Below, piece by piece: positions 15,757 to 24,867 of a stretch of DNA of 64,000 nt. A model generated the notes under the pieces. It ran no database searches. It saw nothing but the letters and a program-made list of their open reading frames with translations, and had not been told where the DNA came from. The DNA is from Rubrobacter xylanophilus (GTDB lineage Bacteria; Actinomycetota; Rubrobacteria; Rubrobacterales; Rubrobacteraceae): NCBI RefSeq assembly GCF_007164525.1, contig NZ_AP019791.1:855501-919500 (forward strand), read 5' to 3'. A program made the translations under genes and the position numbers. Position 1 is the first letter of the stretch. Each line of letters starts with the position of its first letter.

Positions 15757-16941
15757 GTGGTCTCCCTGATTAGAGTTGGTGAGATACGGAGAATATGTCA
15801 TCAACGAGAGCAGGGGAGGTCGAGTGGAGCGGATCAAGGAGCAGAGGTTGGCTTCGGCTGGCACTTTTTGCCCCAACGAGGAGTGCCAACTCCATGCCCA
15901 GGTGGATGAGGGCAACATCATCAAGTTCGGTAAGAGCAAGCAGGGCGTCCAGCGTTACCGATGCAAGTCCTGTGCAACCACCTTTAGCGCCACGCGCGGG
16001 ACGCTCTTCTATCGCAAACACGCGGCTCTAAAGGACATCCTCGAAACTCTGGCGCTCTTGGCCGAGGGGGTCAGGATCAGTAGCCTCGCTCGCGCGAAGG
16101 GCTTTAAGGAGGACACGATCCTCAGGTGGCTGCGCGAGGCTGCCCGCCACGCGGACGCCGTCGAAGAGGCGTTGATGGGCGACTACGAGGTGAGCAAGGC
16201 TCAGGTGGATGGGTTGTGGGCCTACGTGGGGAACAAAGGCAAAAAGGGGGCCACGAGGAACGCCCGGATAGAGGAGAGTTCTGGCGCTTGACGCTGATCG
16301 AGAGCGACACACGACTGCGGGCGGCACGCGCGATAGCCAAGAGCGAGACACAGGCGGCTATCGAAGCGTTCGAGAGGCTAAAGAGTCGAGGGCATCCGCA
16401 TTCTCCGCCGCCTTTGGTATCGGATGGGTGGGGTGGATACGACGAGGCGATGGTGGAGGTGTGGGGGAAGGTGCCCGAGTATGGAGGAAGAGGACGCCCT
16501 CCGACCAAGAAGCGACCCCAATCGGGCTGGCGGCATTTGCAAATGGTCAAGCGGCGAGAAAACGGGCGGGTGATGGGAGCGAAGGCGAAGACCATTTATG
16601 GGGACGAGCACGAAGTGATCGAGTTGTTGGGAACAAGCACCAGCTACGTCGAACGCACCAACCTCACCTCTCGGCACATGAACGGTAGGTTGGCGAGGAA
16701 GACTTTAGGCTACTCCAAAGAGCTCGAGATGCTCGTGGCATCCTCGATCTGGGAAGATGCGGTCTACAACCTGGGCCGGGCGCTAAAGACGTTGAGGATC
16801 AAGAGCCCGGAAGAAGCGGGGCGACGCTGGAGGAGGCGATCTCCAGCGATGGCGGCTGGATTGACGGATCATATCTGGGAGATCGAGGAGTTGCTCATCA
16901 CGTTGCCACTTCCAATTACCAACACTTGATCGGGAGACTAT
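15757..16941. mobile_element. IS1-family insertion sequence
   Basis: The element of about 1185 bp has imperfect terminal inverted repeats: GTCTCCCTGATTAGAGTTGG at 15760-15779 and its counterpart reading GTCTCCCGATCAAGTGTTGG from 16938 inward. It contains one transposase gene in two frames. It inserted at the very 3' end of the CTC ATPase gene. Removing it and one duplication joins the ATPase reading frame to a stop that overlaps the methyltransferase start. Confidence 0.8.
15824..16929 (+). CDS. IS1-type transposase read in two frames
   Basis: The first frame has a zinc-ribbon (CPNEECQLH...YRCKSCATTFS), an HTH segment and the first catalytic Asp in VDGLWAYVGNK. The -1 frame continues with RGEFW, the second Asp in LVSDGWGGYD, and the conserved ERTNLTSRHMNGRLARKTL block with the Glu. 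The switch must occur near AAAAAGGGGG (16241-16250). Lys-AAG slippage on CAAAAAG makes programmed -1 frameshifting plausible, as in IS1; a mutation is the alternative. GTG 15824 has GGGGAGG upstream. Confidence 0.75.
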
Positions 16942-19189
16942 CCCTCTCCGGCTTCGGGCGGAGCAACCTCAGGCCGTTGGCGATCACCACGAGGGCGCTC
17001 CCCTCGTTTATGGCGATGGCCGGCACCAGGCCCACCAGGCCGAGGAGCGCGGTGGGTACCAGCACCGCGACGAGGCTCACGGAGAAGAAGACGTTCTGGC
17101 GGATCGTTCGCGTCGCCCGGCGCCCCAAAGAGAGCGCCTCGGCCAGGCGCCTCAGGTCGTCGTCCATCAGCACGATGTCGCCTGTCTCGCGGGCCACGTC
17201 GGTGCCGCGGACTCCCATGGCGATCCCGAGGTCCGCCTGCGCAAGGGCCGGCCCGTCGTTGATGCCGTCGCCGACCATCGCGACCCGGTGGCCCCGCTCC
17301 TGCAGCTCCCGGACCACCCGGATCTTGTCGTCGGGCAAAAGCTCGGCGTGGACCTCGTCTATGCCCGCCTGCCGGGCGAGCGCCTCGGCGGTCCGGCGGT
17401 TGTCGCCGGTGAGCATGACGACGCGCTTTACGCCCCGCTTCTTGAGCAGCGAGACGGCCTCGGCGGCTTCCTCACGCAAGGGGTCCTGGATGCCCAAGAC
17501 GCCGAGGATCTTCCTGCTCTTCCAGACAACGATCGCGGTTTTTCCTGCGGACTCGAGGTCCGCCACGGCCCCGAGCTCTCCTGTGGGGATGTCCTCCTCC
17601 GCAGCGAGGCGCGGGCTGCCGACGAAGATGCGCTCGCCCTCCACCTCGGCGACGGCCCCGCGTCCCGTAAGGGCCGAGAAGCGCTCGGAGGTCGGGACCG
17701 CGAGCCCTTCTTTTTGCGCCCGGCGCACGACGGCGGCGGCTATGGGGTGCTCGGAACCGGCCTCGACCGCCGCGGCGAGCCCGAGCAGTTCCTCGCGGGA
17801 GACGACACCCTCCGCCGGGACGACGTCGGTGAGCTCGGGTTGACCGGTGCTCAAGGTCCCAGTCTTGTCGAGGGCCACCGTATCCACGCGGGCGGCGGCC
17901 TCCAGGTATGCTCCTCCCTTGACGATCAGGCCGCGACGAGCCCCGTTGCTGATCGCGGCGAGCGCGGCCGTCGGGACCGAGAGCACGAGCCCACAGGTGC
18001 AGGAGATCACCAGCACCACCAACGCCCGGTAGAACCAGGGCTCGAAGGGCTGGGCGAAGAGGAGCGGCGGTATCGTCGCCACGAGCGCGGCCAGGGCGAA
18101 CATAGCGGGGGTGTAGACGGCCCCGAAGCGCTCGCCGAAGTTCTCGTAGCTCGACTTGTGGGCGCGAGCCTCCTCGACGGTGCGGATGATCTGGGCCAGC
18201 GTCGTCTCCGAAGAGGCGGCCGTGACCCTGACCGTCAGCACGCCGTTCAGGTTCATGGTGCCGGCGAAGACCTCGTCGCCTTCCTCCTTGTCCACCGGCA
18301 TGGACTCGCCGGTGATCGGCGCCTCGTCCACCGCGGAGCCGCCCTCGACCACCTCGCCGTCCAGGGGGATCCTGCTCCCGGGCTTGATCCGGATCAGGTC
18401 GCCCACCCGTACCGCCTCCACGGGCACGGTCTCCTCCGCGCCGCCCCGGCGCACCACGAGCGCCGAAGGCGGGGCCAGGTCCATGAGCGCTTTAAGGTTG
18501 CGCCGGGCGCGGTCGGTGGCGTAGACCTCCATCACCTCCCCGAGCGAGAAGATGACCACCAGGCTCGCCGCCTCTTCCCACAGCCCCAGCCACAGCGCCC
18601 CCGCGCTGCCCACGACCAGAAGCGTGTTGATCGTGATCCTCTTGCGCTTGAGGGAAGCGTAGGCGCTGCGTGCGGGCGCGTAGATGCCGACGAGGATGGA
18701 CGCGCCGAACAGAATTCGTGCCAGGAGCTCCCCACCTCCGAGCCTGTCGGCCAGGCCGGTCCACTCGAAGACGAGGCCCAACATGAGCAGCGACGCCGAG
18801 AGAGCCAGAAGCACCTGCCGGGTCTGCCTCCACCAGGGCCTGGGCTCCTCTCTTGCCGGCGTATCCCCGGCCGGTGGCGCCCCCGCGGCCGCAACCACAG
18901 AACCGCTCGGGCTCCGGGAGCCCTGCGGCCTGACCGCCCACCCTTCGCTCTTCATGATCCTCCGGATGGCCTCCGTGTCGGCCTCGCCGATCACCGTCAG
19001 CCTACCGGCCACCGGGTTGAAGTCGGCCTCCTCTACACCCGGAAGATCCGCTATGGCCTCCTCGACCTCCCCGGCGCAGTCCAGGCAACCGGCGCCCTCG
19101 ACCTCGTAGACCGCCACCCGTCCGTCACCGCCGCCGTTTCCATCCTCCACGGGCGGCCCTACCTCCCGCTCTTCGAACCGCTCTTTCAA
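16916..19189 (-). CDS. P1B-type metal ATPase with CTC motif, 3' end rewritten by IS
   Basis: The 757-residue pump has one N-terminal HMA-like domain with a CxxC site (C35, C38), TGES at 293-296, an unusual CTC motif (397-399) where CPC is normal, DKTGTL at 441-446, and GDGINDGPA. Loss of the Pro in the TM6 motif is rare, so metal specificity is uncertain. The last codons (after PER) now come from the IS end and read DSLPIKCW; before insertion they would have read GGK then stop. TTG 19189 is preceded by AAGGAGA and by a palindrome (19205-19220). Confidence 0.85.
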   Translation of the reverse strand: MKERFEEREVGPPVEDGNGGGDGRVAVYEVEGAGCLDCAGEVEEAIADLPGVEEADFNPVAGRLTVIGEADTEAIRRIMKSEGWAVRPQGSRSPSGSVVAAAGAPPAGDTPAREEPRPWWRQTRQVLLALSASLLMLGLVFEWTGLADRLGGGELLARILFGASILVGIYAPARSAYASLKRKRITINTLLVVGSAGALWLGLWEEAASLVVIFSLGEVMEVYATDRARRNLKALMDLAPPSALVVRRGGAEETVPVEAVRVGDLIRIKPGSRIPLDGEVVEGGSAVDEAPITGESMPVDKEEGDEVFAGTMNLNGVLTVRVTAASSETTLAQIIRTVEEARAHKSSYENFGERFGAVYTPAMFALAALVATIPPLLFAQPFEPWFYRALVVLVISCTCGLVLSVPTAALAAISNGARRGLIVKGGAYLEAAARVDTVALDKTGTLSTGQPELTDVVPAEGVVSREELLGLAAAVEAGSEHPIAAAVVRRAQKEGLAVPTSERFSALTGRGAVAEVEGERIFVGSPRLAAEEDIPTGELGAVADLESAGKTAIVVWKSRKILGVLGIQDPLREEAAEAVSLLKKRGVKRVVMLTGDNRRTAEALARQAGIDEVHAELLPDDKIRVVRELQERGHRVAMVGDGINDGPALAQADLGIAMGVRGTDVARETGDIVLMDDDLRRLAEALSLGRRATRTIRQNVFFSVSLVAVLVPTALLGLVGLVPAIAINEGSALVVIANGLRLLRPKPERDSLPIKCW

Positions 19190-19204
19190 ACCGTCTCCTT
19201 TATG

Positions 19205-19220
19205 ATCAAGGAAATTTGAT
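19205..19220. promoter_or_regulatory. Likely ArsR operator before CTC ATPase
   Basis: ATCAA-N6-TTGAT, followed by TAA, lies 15 bases upstream of the ATPase start. The same arms and spacing occur at 19639-19654 before the neighbouring arsR gene. Two matching dyads before both genes suggest common control by that repressor. Confidence 0.65.
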
Positions 19221-19262
19221 TAAATGAGCGTAAACGGACCGCCGAACGCGCGCCTTATGGAC

Positions 19263-19622
19263 TTATGCGGTCAACGCCTCGTTACGTTCGTGCGTCGCCG
19301 AGAAGAGCAACCCGAGCCGCTCCAGGAGCTTCGGGTCGCGCAGGCTGTAGTGGCTCCAGGTGCCGTGCAACTCGCGCTCCACGACCCCCGCTTTGAGCAG
19401 GACCTTCAGGTGGTAGGAGACCTTCGATTGGCCGAGACCCAGGAGCTCCTCGAACTCGCAGGTGCAGAGGTCCTCTCGCTGCTCCAGGAGGCGGACCATC
19501 TGCAGCCGGATCGGGTCTCCGAGAGCCTTCCCGTAGGCCGCCAGGGCCGACGCTTCCCCCTCGGGGAGCAGTTGCAGGTCCCCCCGCCGCACCCTGGGTA
19601 TCTCGCTGTAGCACTCGTCCAA
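19263..19622 (-). CDS. ArsR-family metalloregulator next to CTC ATPase
   Basis: The 119-residue winged-helix protein has the Cys pair C53 and C55 in DLCTCEFEELL, an extra C4 near the N-terminus, and the recognition helix GQSKVSYHLKVLL. TTG at 19622 is preferred: the frame runs further upstream only because it passes through a SLOG gene fragment. It lies 43 bases upstream of the ATPase operator, on the same strand. It probably represses itself and the ATPase gene. Confidence 0.82.
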   Translation of the reverse strand: MDECYSEIPRVRRGDLQLLPEGEASALAAYGKALGDPIRLQMVRLLEQREDLCTCEFEELLGLGQSKVSYHLKVLLKAGVVERELHGTWSHYSLRDPKLLERLGLLFSATHERNEALTA

Positions 19623-19638
19623 GCCAAACCACCCCTTT

Positions 19639-19654
19639 ATCAAATTTACTTGAT
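19639..19654. promoter_or_regulatory. Likely autoregulatory ArsR operator
   Basis: ATCAA-N6-TTGAT followed by TAATAA lies 16 bases upstream of the arsR TTG start, matching the dyad at 19205-19220. Confidence 0.65.
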
Positions 19655-19700
19655 TAATAACGACCAGTGTAGCTCTCCTCAGGGGAAAGTCAAGGATCGC

Positions 19701-19808
19701 CCTCGTCGTCAGCGAGGAACCGGGACCGAGCGCGCCGCCGGCGGGCGGGAAGACGCGCGGGGCGGAGACGCCGGCGACCATCGCGCGGGTGCGGACTGCG
19801 AGGCGATG
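19701..19808 (-). pseudogene. Fragment of a second SLOG gene
   Basis: The minus strand encodes LAVRTRAMVAGVSA then VFPPAGGALGPGSSL, matching LAARTRAVVAGASA and VFPPAGGSLGPGSSL of the SLOG gene at 5321-5794. Most codon differences are synonymous. The N- and C-terminal parts are missing. It now forms an accidental in-frame extension before the arsR gene. Confidence 0.65.
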
Positions 19809-19843
19809 AGGCTCGTTCTGTGCGAACCCTTTGTCGGCACGGG

Positions 19844-20896
19844 TCATTCCATGGGCATGTCCATGCCGTTCTTGTTCGGGGGCGGCTTCTCGCCCATGCG
19901 CCGGAGCATGTCCTGCATGGCCTTTATCTCGGCGCTCTGGGAGGCGACGATGGAGCTTGCGAGCCGCTCGACCTCCGGGCGGTCGGTGCGGTCCAGGACG
20001 GCCCGCGCCATGGGGATGGCGCCCTGGTGGTGGGGGATCATGAGCCGCAGGAACTGCTTGTCCATCTCCGCGGGAGGCATGTCGCGCAGGGCGTTGATCT
20101 CCTTCCGGGTGGCCATGCCGGGCATCGTGCCCTCTGTCGGCATCCCCATCCAGGCCATCGGGGGTTCGGCGCTCGTCGGGGAGAGGTCCCAGACGGAGAG
20201 CCAGCCCTGCATCTGCCCGATCTGGGCTTGCTGGGTGAGGATGATGTCCGTTGCGAGGGTCCGGACCTCTTCGTTATCCGTCCTGCCCTGTACGATTCCG
20301 GCCATCTCGACGGCCTGGGCGTGGTGGACGGACATGTCCCGGGCGAAGCCCGCCTCCGGCGAGCCATCGCCGGGCGGCCTGCCGGAGAGGTAGAGCAACA
20401 GCGCCAGGCCCGCCAGCAGGACGGCGGCGAGGGCCAGGATCTGGACCAGGGTCCGATCCCCGCCCCGGGCCACCGAAAGCAGGCCCGGTCGCCGGGAGAA
20501 CCGCAGCCTCGCCAGGACGAAGACGAGGACCAGCTCCGCCGCCGTCGCGGCCAGATCCAGCACCCCGACCGCCTCCATCTCTCCCGCGTCCGGCCCAAAG
20601 AACGGTACGCCCGCGGTGCGGGTCACGAGCCAGAGGACGACCACGCCCAGGTTGGCCGCTATCCCTAAAGAGAAGAGCGCCGGCCGGGGCCAGCGCAACA
20701 GGGCCGGACCGTAGGCCCCCTGAAAGACGGCGGTTCCCAGGAAGAACGCCCCGTAGCCCCACCACTCCTCGAAGTGCTCCGGCGTCACCCGGAGGTGTAT
20801 GAGCGCCGCCGCCAAGGACAGCGCCGCCGCCGCGTACAGGACCGCCCTGGATCCCCGCGCGAAGCGACCTTCGCTACCCAACTCCAGGCCCGTCAT
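19844..20896 (-). CDS. Membrane protein with C-terminal DUF305 domain, His/Met-rich
   Basis: The 350-residue protein has about five hydrophobic segments in the first half, then a DUF305 domain with ARDMSVHHAQAVEMAG and LMIPHHQGAIPMARAVLD, whose paired His residues are candidate metal ligands. Met-rich stretches follow (AWMGMPTEGTMPGM; tail NGMDMPME). ATG 20896 overlaps the upstream stop (ATGA), so it is co-translated with the DUF3105 gene. Copper-linked roles are common for such Met/His-rich proteins; here that is inference. Confidence 0.75.
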   Translation of the reverse strand: MTGLELGSEGRFARGSRAVLYAAAALSLAAALIHLRVTPEHFEEWWGYGAFFLGTAVFQGAYGPALLRWPRPALFSLGIAANLGVVVLWLVTRTAGVPFFGPDAGEMEAVGVLDLAATAAELVLVFVLARLRFSRRPGLLSVARGGDRTLVQILALAAVLLAGLALLLYLSGRPPGDGSPEAGFARDMSVHHAQAVEMAGIVQGRTDNEEVRTLATDIILTQQAQIGQMQGWLSVWDLSPTSAEPPMAWMGMPTEGTMPGMATRKEINALRDMPPAEMDKQFLRLMIPHHQGAIPMARAVLDRTDRPEVERLASSIVASQSAEIKAMQDMLRRMGEKPPPNKNGMDMPME

Positions 20897-21459
20897 GAGG
20901 GTTCTCCTACCCCGCCGGTGCAGGCGGCGCCGGGCTCCGGGGTCTGGGGACCGATGCGGTAGGCACGGACGAACTGCTCCAGGCGTGGATCGTCGGCGGA
21001 GTCCAGTTGCAACTGGACTCCCCATGCCGAGGCCACCACGGGGACGGACAGGTCCGGGTAGGGGCTCGCGATGATGCAGTCCCGGCTCTGCGCCAACTGC
21101 CGGAGCGTGTCTTTCTGTGCCTGAGAGAGGTCGGGTCGGTAGGTGATCCAGACCGCCCCGTGCTCCATGGTGTGGACGGCGGTCTCGTTGCGTACCGGGT
21201 CCGCATAGAACCCGCTATTCTGCCAGACCGGATTATGGTTCCCTCCGGCCGGTGGCGTCTGCGGATAGTTGATCGCCCCCTCGGTGTGGTTGCGGCTCGG
21301 GATGGTGAACTCCCGCACGCCCTCCGGGGGCTCGCTCGCCGCCCGCTGTCCGCGGTCTATCACGACCACCGCGACGAAGACGCCGAGCACGGCCGCGACG
21401 ACCAGCGCCGCGATCAGGAGCCCCCGGGGACGCTCCCCGCTCGTTCCTCTCCTGCTCAA
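20893..21459 (-). CDS. DUF3105 membrane-anchored protein
   Basis: The 188-residue protein has one N-terminal TM helix (RGLLIAALVVAAVLGVFVAV) and an extracytoplasmic domain with DUF3105 features: NYPQTPPAGGNHNPVWQNSG and AVHTMEHGAVWITYRP. The conserved His residues look like metal ligands. It is coupled to the DUF305 gene. The start is TTG at 21459. Function is unknown. Confidence 0.8.
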   Translation of the reverse strand: MSRRGTSGERPRGLLIAALVVAAVLGVFVAVVVIDRGQRAASEPPEGVREFTIPSRNHTEGAINYPQTPPAGGNHNPVWQNSGFYADPVRNETAVHTMEHGAVWITYRPDLSQAQKDTLRQLAQSRDCIIASPYPDLSVPVVASAWGVQLQLDSADDPRLEQFVRAYRIGPQTPEPGAACTGGVGEPS

Positions 21460-21561
21460 AATCCTTCCTTCCTCTATCGATCATGGATCGTCCGGCGCCG
21501 CAGTGGCGCGCTCGGCCGTCAGGGGCAGCGCCGGATGTACCCGGGAAACGTGCTCCCGGGT

Positions 21562-21861
21562 CTAGAGGAAGGGTCTCGGAGGCGGAGCCTCGGGCGAGAG
21601 GAGAAACTGGTCGGGTTGCCGGTGGCTGCCGGCGCGGCGCCGGAGGAACGAGCCGGAAGCGGCCATCGAGGCCAGCCCCACGAGCACCGCGACCAGGGCG
21701 CCGGCGGCGACCCCTCCGGAAGCCGGGGCGTCGACGTGCGAGATCTCCGGGCATCCGCCCGAGTCGCAGTACCCCGACCCATCCAGGTACGGGTAGAGCG
21801 CCACGAACCCGGCGACGAGGGCCGCGAGCATGACCACCAGCGTGCGACGCCAAACCATCAT
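21562..21861 (-). CDS. Small two-TM hypothetical protein
   Basis: The protein of about 99 residues has TM helices at its N-terminus (LVVMLAALVAGFVALYPYL) and mid-region (AAGALVAVLVGLASMAA) and a short loop with two Cys (YCDSGGCPEISH) that could form a disulfide or bind metal. ATG 21861 or 21858 could start it. It precedes the DUF3105-DUF305 pair by about 100 bases on the same strand. I do not recognise the family. Confidence 0.5.
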   Translation of the reverse strand: MMVWRRTLVVMLAALVAGFVALYPYLDGSGYCDSGGCPEISHVDAPASGGVAAGALVAVLVGLASMAASGSFLRRRAGSHRQPDQFLLSPEAPPPRPFL

Positions 21862-21862
21862 A

Positions 21863-21881
21863 ACCGGTACATCATACCGGT
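21863..21881. promoter_or_regulatory. 7-bp palindrome near small membrane gene start
   Basis: ACCGGTA-N5-TACCGGT lies immediately upstream of the candidate start of the 21562-21861 gene. It is a good candidate operator for that gene and the DUF3105/DUF305 pair; the cognate regulator is unknown. Confidence 0.45.
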
Positions 21882-22089
21882 CGCGCGAGACGGACTCCAC
21901 CCTCTACGGACCGGCGCCGGGTTTCACACAAGCTTAATCAGGATTTTACGCGGCGGAAACGCTATCGGGAAGCGACGAACGTACCATGGCGGGCGGAGTA
22001 GAAGCCGGAATGAAAGGAGCGTCTTGTTCGACAGATCGAGTGAGTCCCGAACCTTCACGCCCGGGTCGGGGACGGAAGAGACCGGTAAC

Positions 22090-23428
22090 ATGAGAGGTAG
22101 GAACCGGGCGCGACGTCCGGTAGTGTTGAGCGGGCTGTTCGGCGCGCTGCTGGCGGTGGCATTGGTCGGCTTCGTTTCTTTGGGGACGGGCCTCGCGCAG
22201 CCGGGGGAGCGTGAACCGGGCGTTGAGGGATCTCCCGAAGGCAGGCCCGGAGGCGGCAAGGCGAAGAACGTGATCCTGCTCATCGGCGACGGGATGGGCG
22301 AGTCGGAGATCACCATCGCCCGCAACTACGAGAAGGGCGCCGCCGGACGACTCGCGCTCGACGCGCTGCCGCTCACCGGCGACTACACCACCTACGCCGT
22401 CCAGGAGGATGATCCCTCGAAGCCGGACTACGTGCCCGACTCGGCGGCCACCGGCACGGCGTGGGCCACGGGCGAGAAGACTTCCAACGGCCGCATCTCC
22501 ACGACGCCCGGGACGGACCGGGATCTCAAGACCATCCTGGAGCTGGCCCAGGAGGCCGGCTACAAGACCGGTGACGTCTCCACCGCCGAGCTGACCGACG
22601 CCACGCCGGCGGTGCTGGCGGCGCAGGTCAGGGACCGCAGCTGCCAGGGACCCCAGAACATGGCCGAATGCCCGCAGGACAGGAAGTCCAACGGTGGACC
22701 CGGCTCCATCGCAGAGCAGGAGGTCGATGAGGGCGTGGACGTCCTGCTCGGCGCGGGTCGCTTGCGCTTCGAGCAGGTCATAGACGGCGGACCCGATTCT
22801 GGCAAGACCGTCATCCAATCGGCCGAGCGCCAGGGCTACAGGGTGATCGGGACCGCCCAGGAACTGGAGATGGCCAGGTCCGGACAGAAGCTCCTGGGCC
22901 TCTTCAACGCCGGCAACATGAGCCTGGAGTGGACCGGCCAGCCGGCCGCCCCCGAGCCCGGCACCGGCCCGCAGCGCTGCCAGGAAGGCCGGCGCCCCGA
23001 CAACGAGCCGAGCCTGGCTCAGATGACGCAGAAATCCATCGAGCTGCTGGAGCAGAGGCCCGGCAAAGGCAAAGCGAAGGGTCGGCCCGGCTTCTTCCTA
23101 CAGGTGGAGGGCGCCTCGATAGACAAACGGGACCACGCCTTCAACCCGTGCGAGCAGATCGGAGAGAACGTTGCCTTCGATGAGGCCGTGAAGGTCGCCC
23201 TCGACTACCAGAAGAAGAACCCCGAAACGCTGGTCATCGTCACCGGGGACCATGCGCACACCAGCCAGATCATCCCCACCGATGCCACGAGCCCCGGCAA
23301 GGTGAGCACCCTCATCACCGCCGACGAGGCGGAGATGAAGGTCAACTACGGCACCGAGAAGGGCATCCAGACCCACACCGGCAGCCAGATCCGGGTGGCG
23401 GCCCAGGGTCCTATCCTGAATTATTCAT
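22090..23428 (+). pseudogene. Alkaline phosphatase, C-terminus removed by IS1380-type insertion
   Basis: The protein has a signal peptide (residues 1-37, ending near GLAQ), the metal-binding NVILLIGDGMGE, the nucleophile-Ser block PDSAATGTAWATG, EGASIDKRDHA and TGDHAHTSQI, as in PhoA-type enzymes that release phosphate outside the membrane. All catalytic residues I can name are present. The IS cuts it after AAQGP; the current frame adds ILNYS and stops inside the IS. The lost tail (MAQRVLGLTDQTDLF onward) is at 24868-24945. Residual activity is possible. Confidence 0.82.
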
Positions 23429-24863
23429 GAGCGAGTTCCGGGTCTGCTGAGGAGAGCACGTGCCAGAGGCGTTGGCCCGGGTGCCCCGAGGCCAGATGCA
23501 GGCGTACCTTCGTGAGCAGCTGGCGTACCCTGCCACCGATCTTAATGAGTGAGAGTCGAAGCGTGTCCAGCTGCATTCGCCTCACGCCCACCTCAACCAG
23601 CTTCCTACGTAAAGCGTCCATTAGCCAGTAGGCCGCCGCGTGCAAGATGAGCCGGAACTGGTTCGCCCAGAAACGATGGCAGCTCAATCGGTCGGCTTTC
23701 AGCGCTCGCTTGAAGTCCTTTATCCACCCCTCTGCTTCTCCGCGTCTGATGTACCAGTCGTAGAGCTCCTCCGGCTCATCGGAGCGGCTCGTAACCACAA
23801 AGCGGGTGTTCGTGCCCTTCTCCAAAACCTCCGCTTTGTAGATGACCCGACGGGCATGCTCCCAACTAAGAGCCCGGTATGAGCCACCAGAAACCAGCCT
23901 CACCTTCTCGCCCTCTCTCTCCTCAGACTCCCGTTTTGCCTGCTCAAGGAGATCTTGGGCGATCTCTTCGAGCCTGGGATTGGAGATGAGGCCTATGGTG
24001 TAGCCGATGCCCTCCTTCTCGCAGTAGTCGTAGATCTCTGGCACCGCGAAGCCCGCATCCGCCCTGATCTCGATCTGCACCTCTTCTCCCCACGCCTCCC
24101 TGAGTCTCCTCACGATGCGCCTTAGAACCGCCAACGCCCCACGGCTGGCATGGGTGTTGCCAGCCCTCAAAACCGCTGTGATGAGCTGACCGGTGTCCCC
24201 GTCGAAGACCAACAAGGGGTGGAGGATGTGCTCTTCGTAGTAGCCATGGTAGTAAGCACCTTCCTGATCGCCGTGGGCGGGGTCGTCGGTTGCGTCAAAG
24301 TCCAGAAGGATGCGCTCAGGAGGCGCACCGTCCTTGCTGCGCTCCCTGAGGTAGAGTTCACTCAACGCTTCGGCCATGCGCAGGCAGGCTCTGGCGTCGG
24401 GTGCGTTCTCAAGGCGAGAGATGGTGGGCTGGCTTGCCAGGTCCCCGTCTGTCTCCGGCAGAGACCCGCAGACCAACTTCAAGAGCGGATCTCTCCTCAA
24501 GGTGTCTGAGTCGTTTTGGTCCTCATAGCCGCACGCTATCTGCAAGACTCGCTGCCTGACCAGCCTCACAAGCGAGTGCCTGATGGAAGGTCCCTTTCGC
24601 CACTCGGGAACGTGAGAGGCGATCTTTTCGCACAGATTCCCGAGTTCTTCATCCGCTTTGGCCAACCAGATGAGCCCTCCGTCGGAGGTGAGCTTGCCGC
24701 CATCGAAGGCCGCCTCAAGCGCAAGCGGCGTGGTTTCAAAGCGCATCTTTTGTGTGGCACAATCACCCACGGAGGAGCCTCCTTCTTTGGTCAGTTACAG
24801 AGCAACTAGACCGTATACAGGAGTAGGCTCCTCCTCTTCAACCTCCTCTATGAATAATTCAGG
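23415..24863. mobile_element. IS1380-family insertion sequence
   Basis: This 1449-bp element has 14-bp perfect terminal inverted repeats (CCTGAATTATTCAT at 23415-23428, inverted at 24850-24863), one intact transposase gene and a 4-bp target duplication. Perfect ends and an open transposase frame suggest a recent insertion. Confidence 0.9.
23421..24770 (-). CDS. IS1380-family DDE transposase
   Basis: The 449-residue transposase has the family order: LTSDGGLIWLAKAD near the N-terminus, ILLDFDATDDPAHGDQEGAY with the first Asp, EIRADAGFAVPEIYDYC with the second, and RRGEAEGWIKDFKRAL with the Glu region. The stop lies in the left terminal repeat. GTG 24770 is the likely start; an ATG at 24746 is an alternative. 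No frameshift is seen. Confidence 0.9.
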   Translation of the reverse strand: MGDCATQKMRFETTPLALEAAFDGGKLTSDGGLIWLAKADEELGNLCEKIASHVPEWRKGPSIRHSLVRLVRQRVLQIACGYEDQNDSDTLRRDPLLKLVCGSLPETDGDLASQPTISRLENAPDARACLRMAEALSELYLRERSKDGAPPERILLDFDATDDPAHGDQEGAYYHGYYEEHILHPLLVFDGDTGQLITAVLRAGNTHASRGALAVLRRIVRRLREAWGEEVQIEIRADAGFAVPEIYDYCEKEGIGYTIGLISNPRLEEIAQDLLEQAKRESEEREGEKVRLVSGGSYRALSWEHARRVIYKAEVLEKGTNTRFVVTSRSDEPEELYDWYIRRGEAEGWIKDFKRALKADRLSCHRFWANQFRLILHAAAYWLMDALRRKLVEVGVRRMQLDTLRLSLIKIGGRVRQLLTKVRLHLASGHPGQRLWHVLSSADPELAHE

Positions 24864-24867
24864 CTAT

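Larger units (their letters stand above)
15747..16951. repeat. 10-bp target-site duplication of the IS1-type element
   Basis: CCCTCTCCGG occurs at 15747-15756 and again at 16942-16951, directly flanking the element. IS1-family elements usually make 8-10 bp duplications, so this supports insertion by transposition. Confidence 0.75.
23411..24867. repeat. 4-bp CTAT target-site duplication
   Basis: CTAT at 23411-23414 and 24864-24867 directly flanks the IS. Removing the IS and one CTAT restores an uninterrupted phosphatase reading frame. IS1380 elements make 4-bp duplications. Confidence 0.85.
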
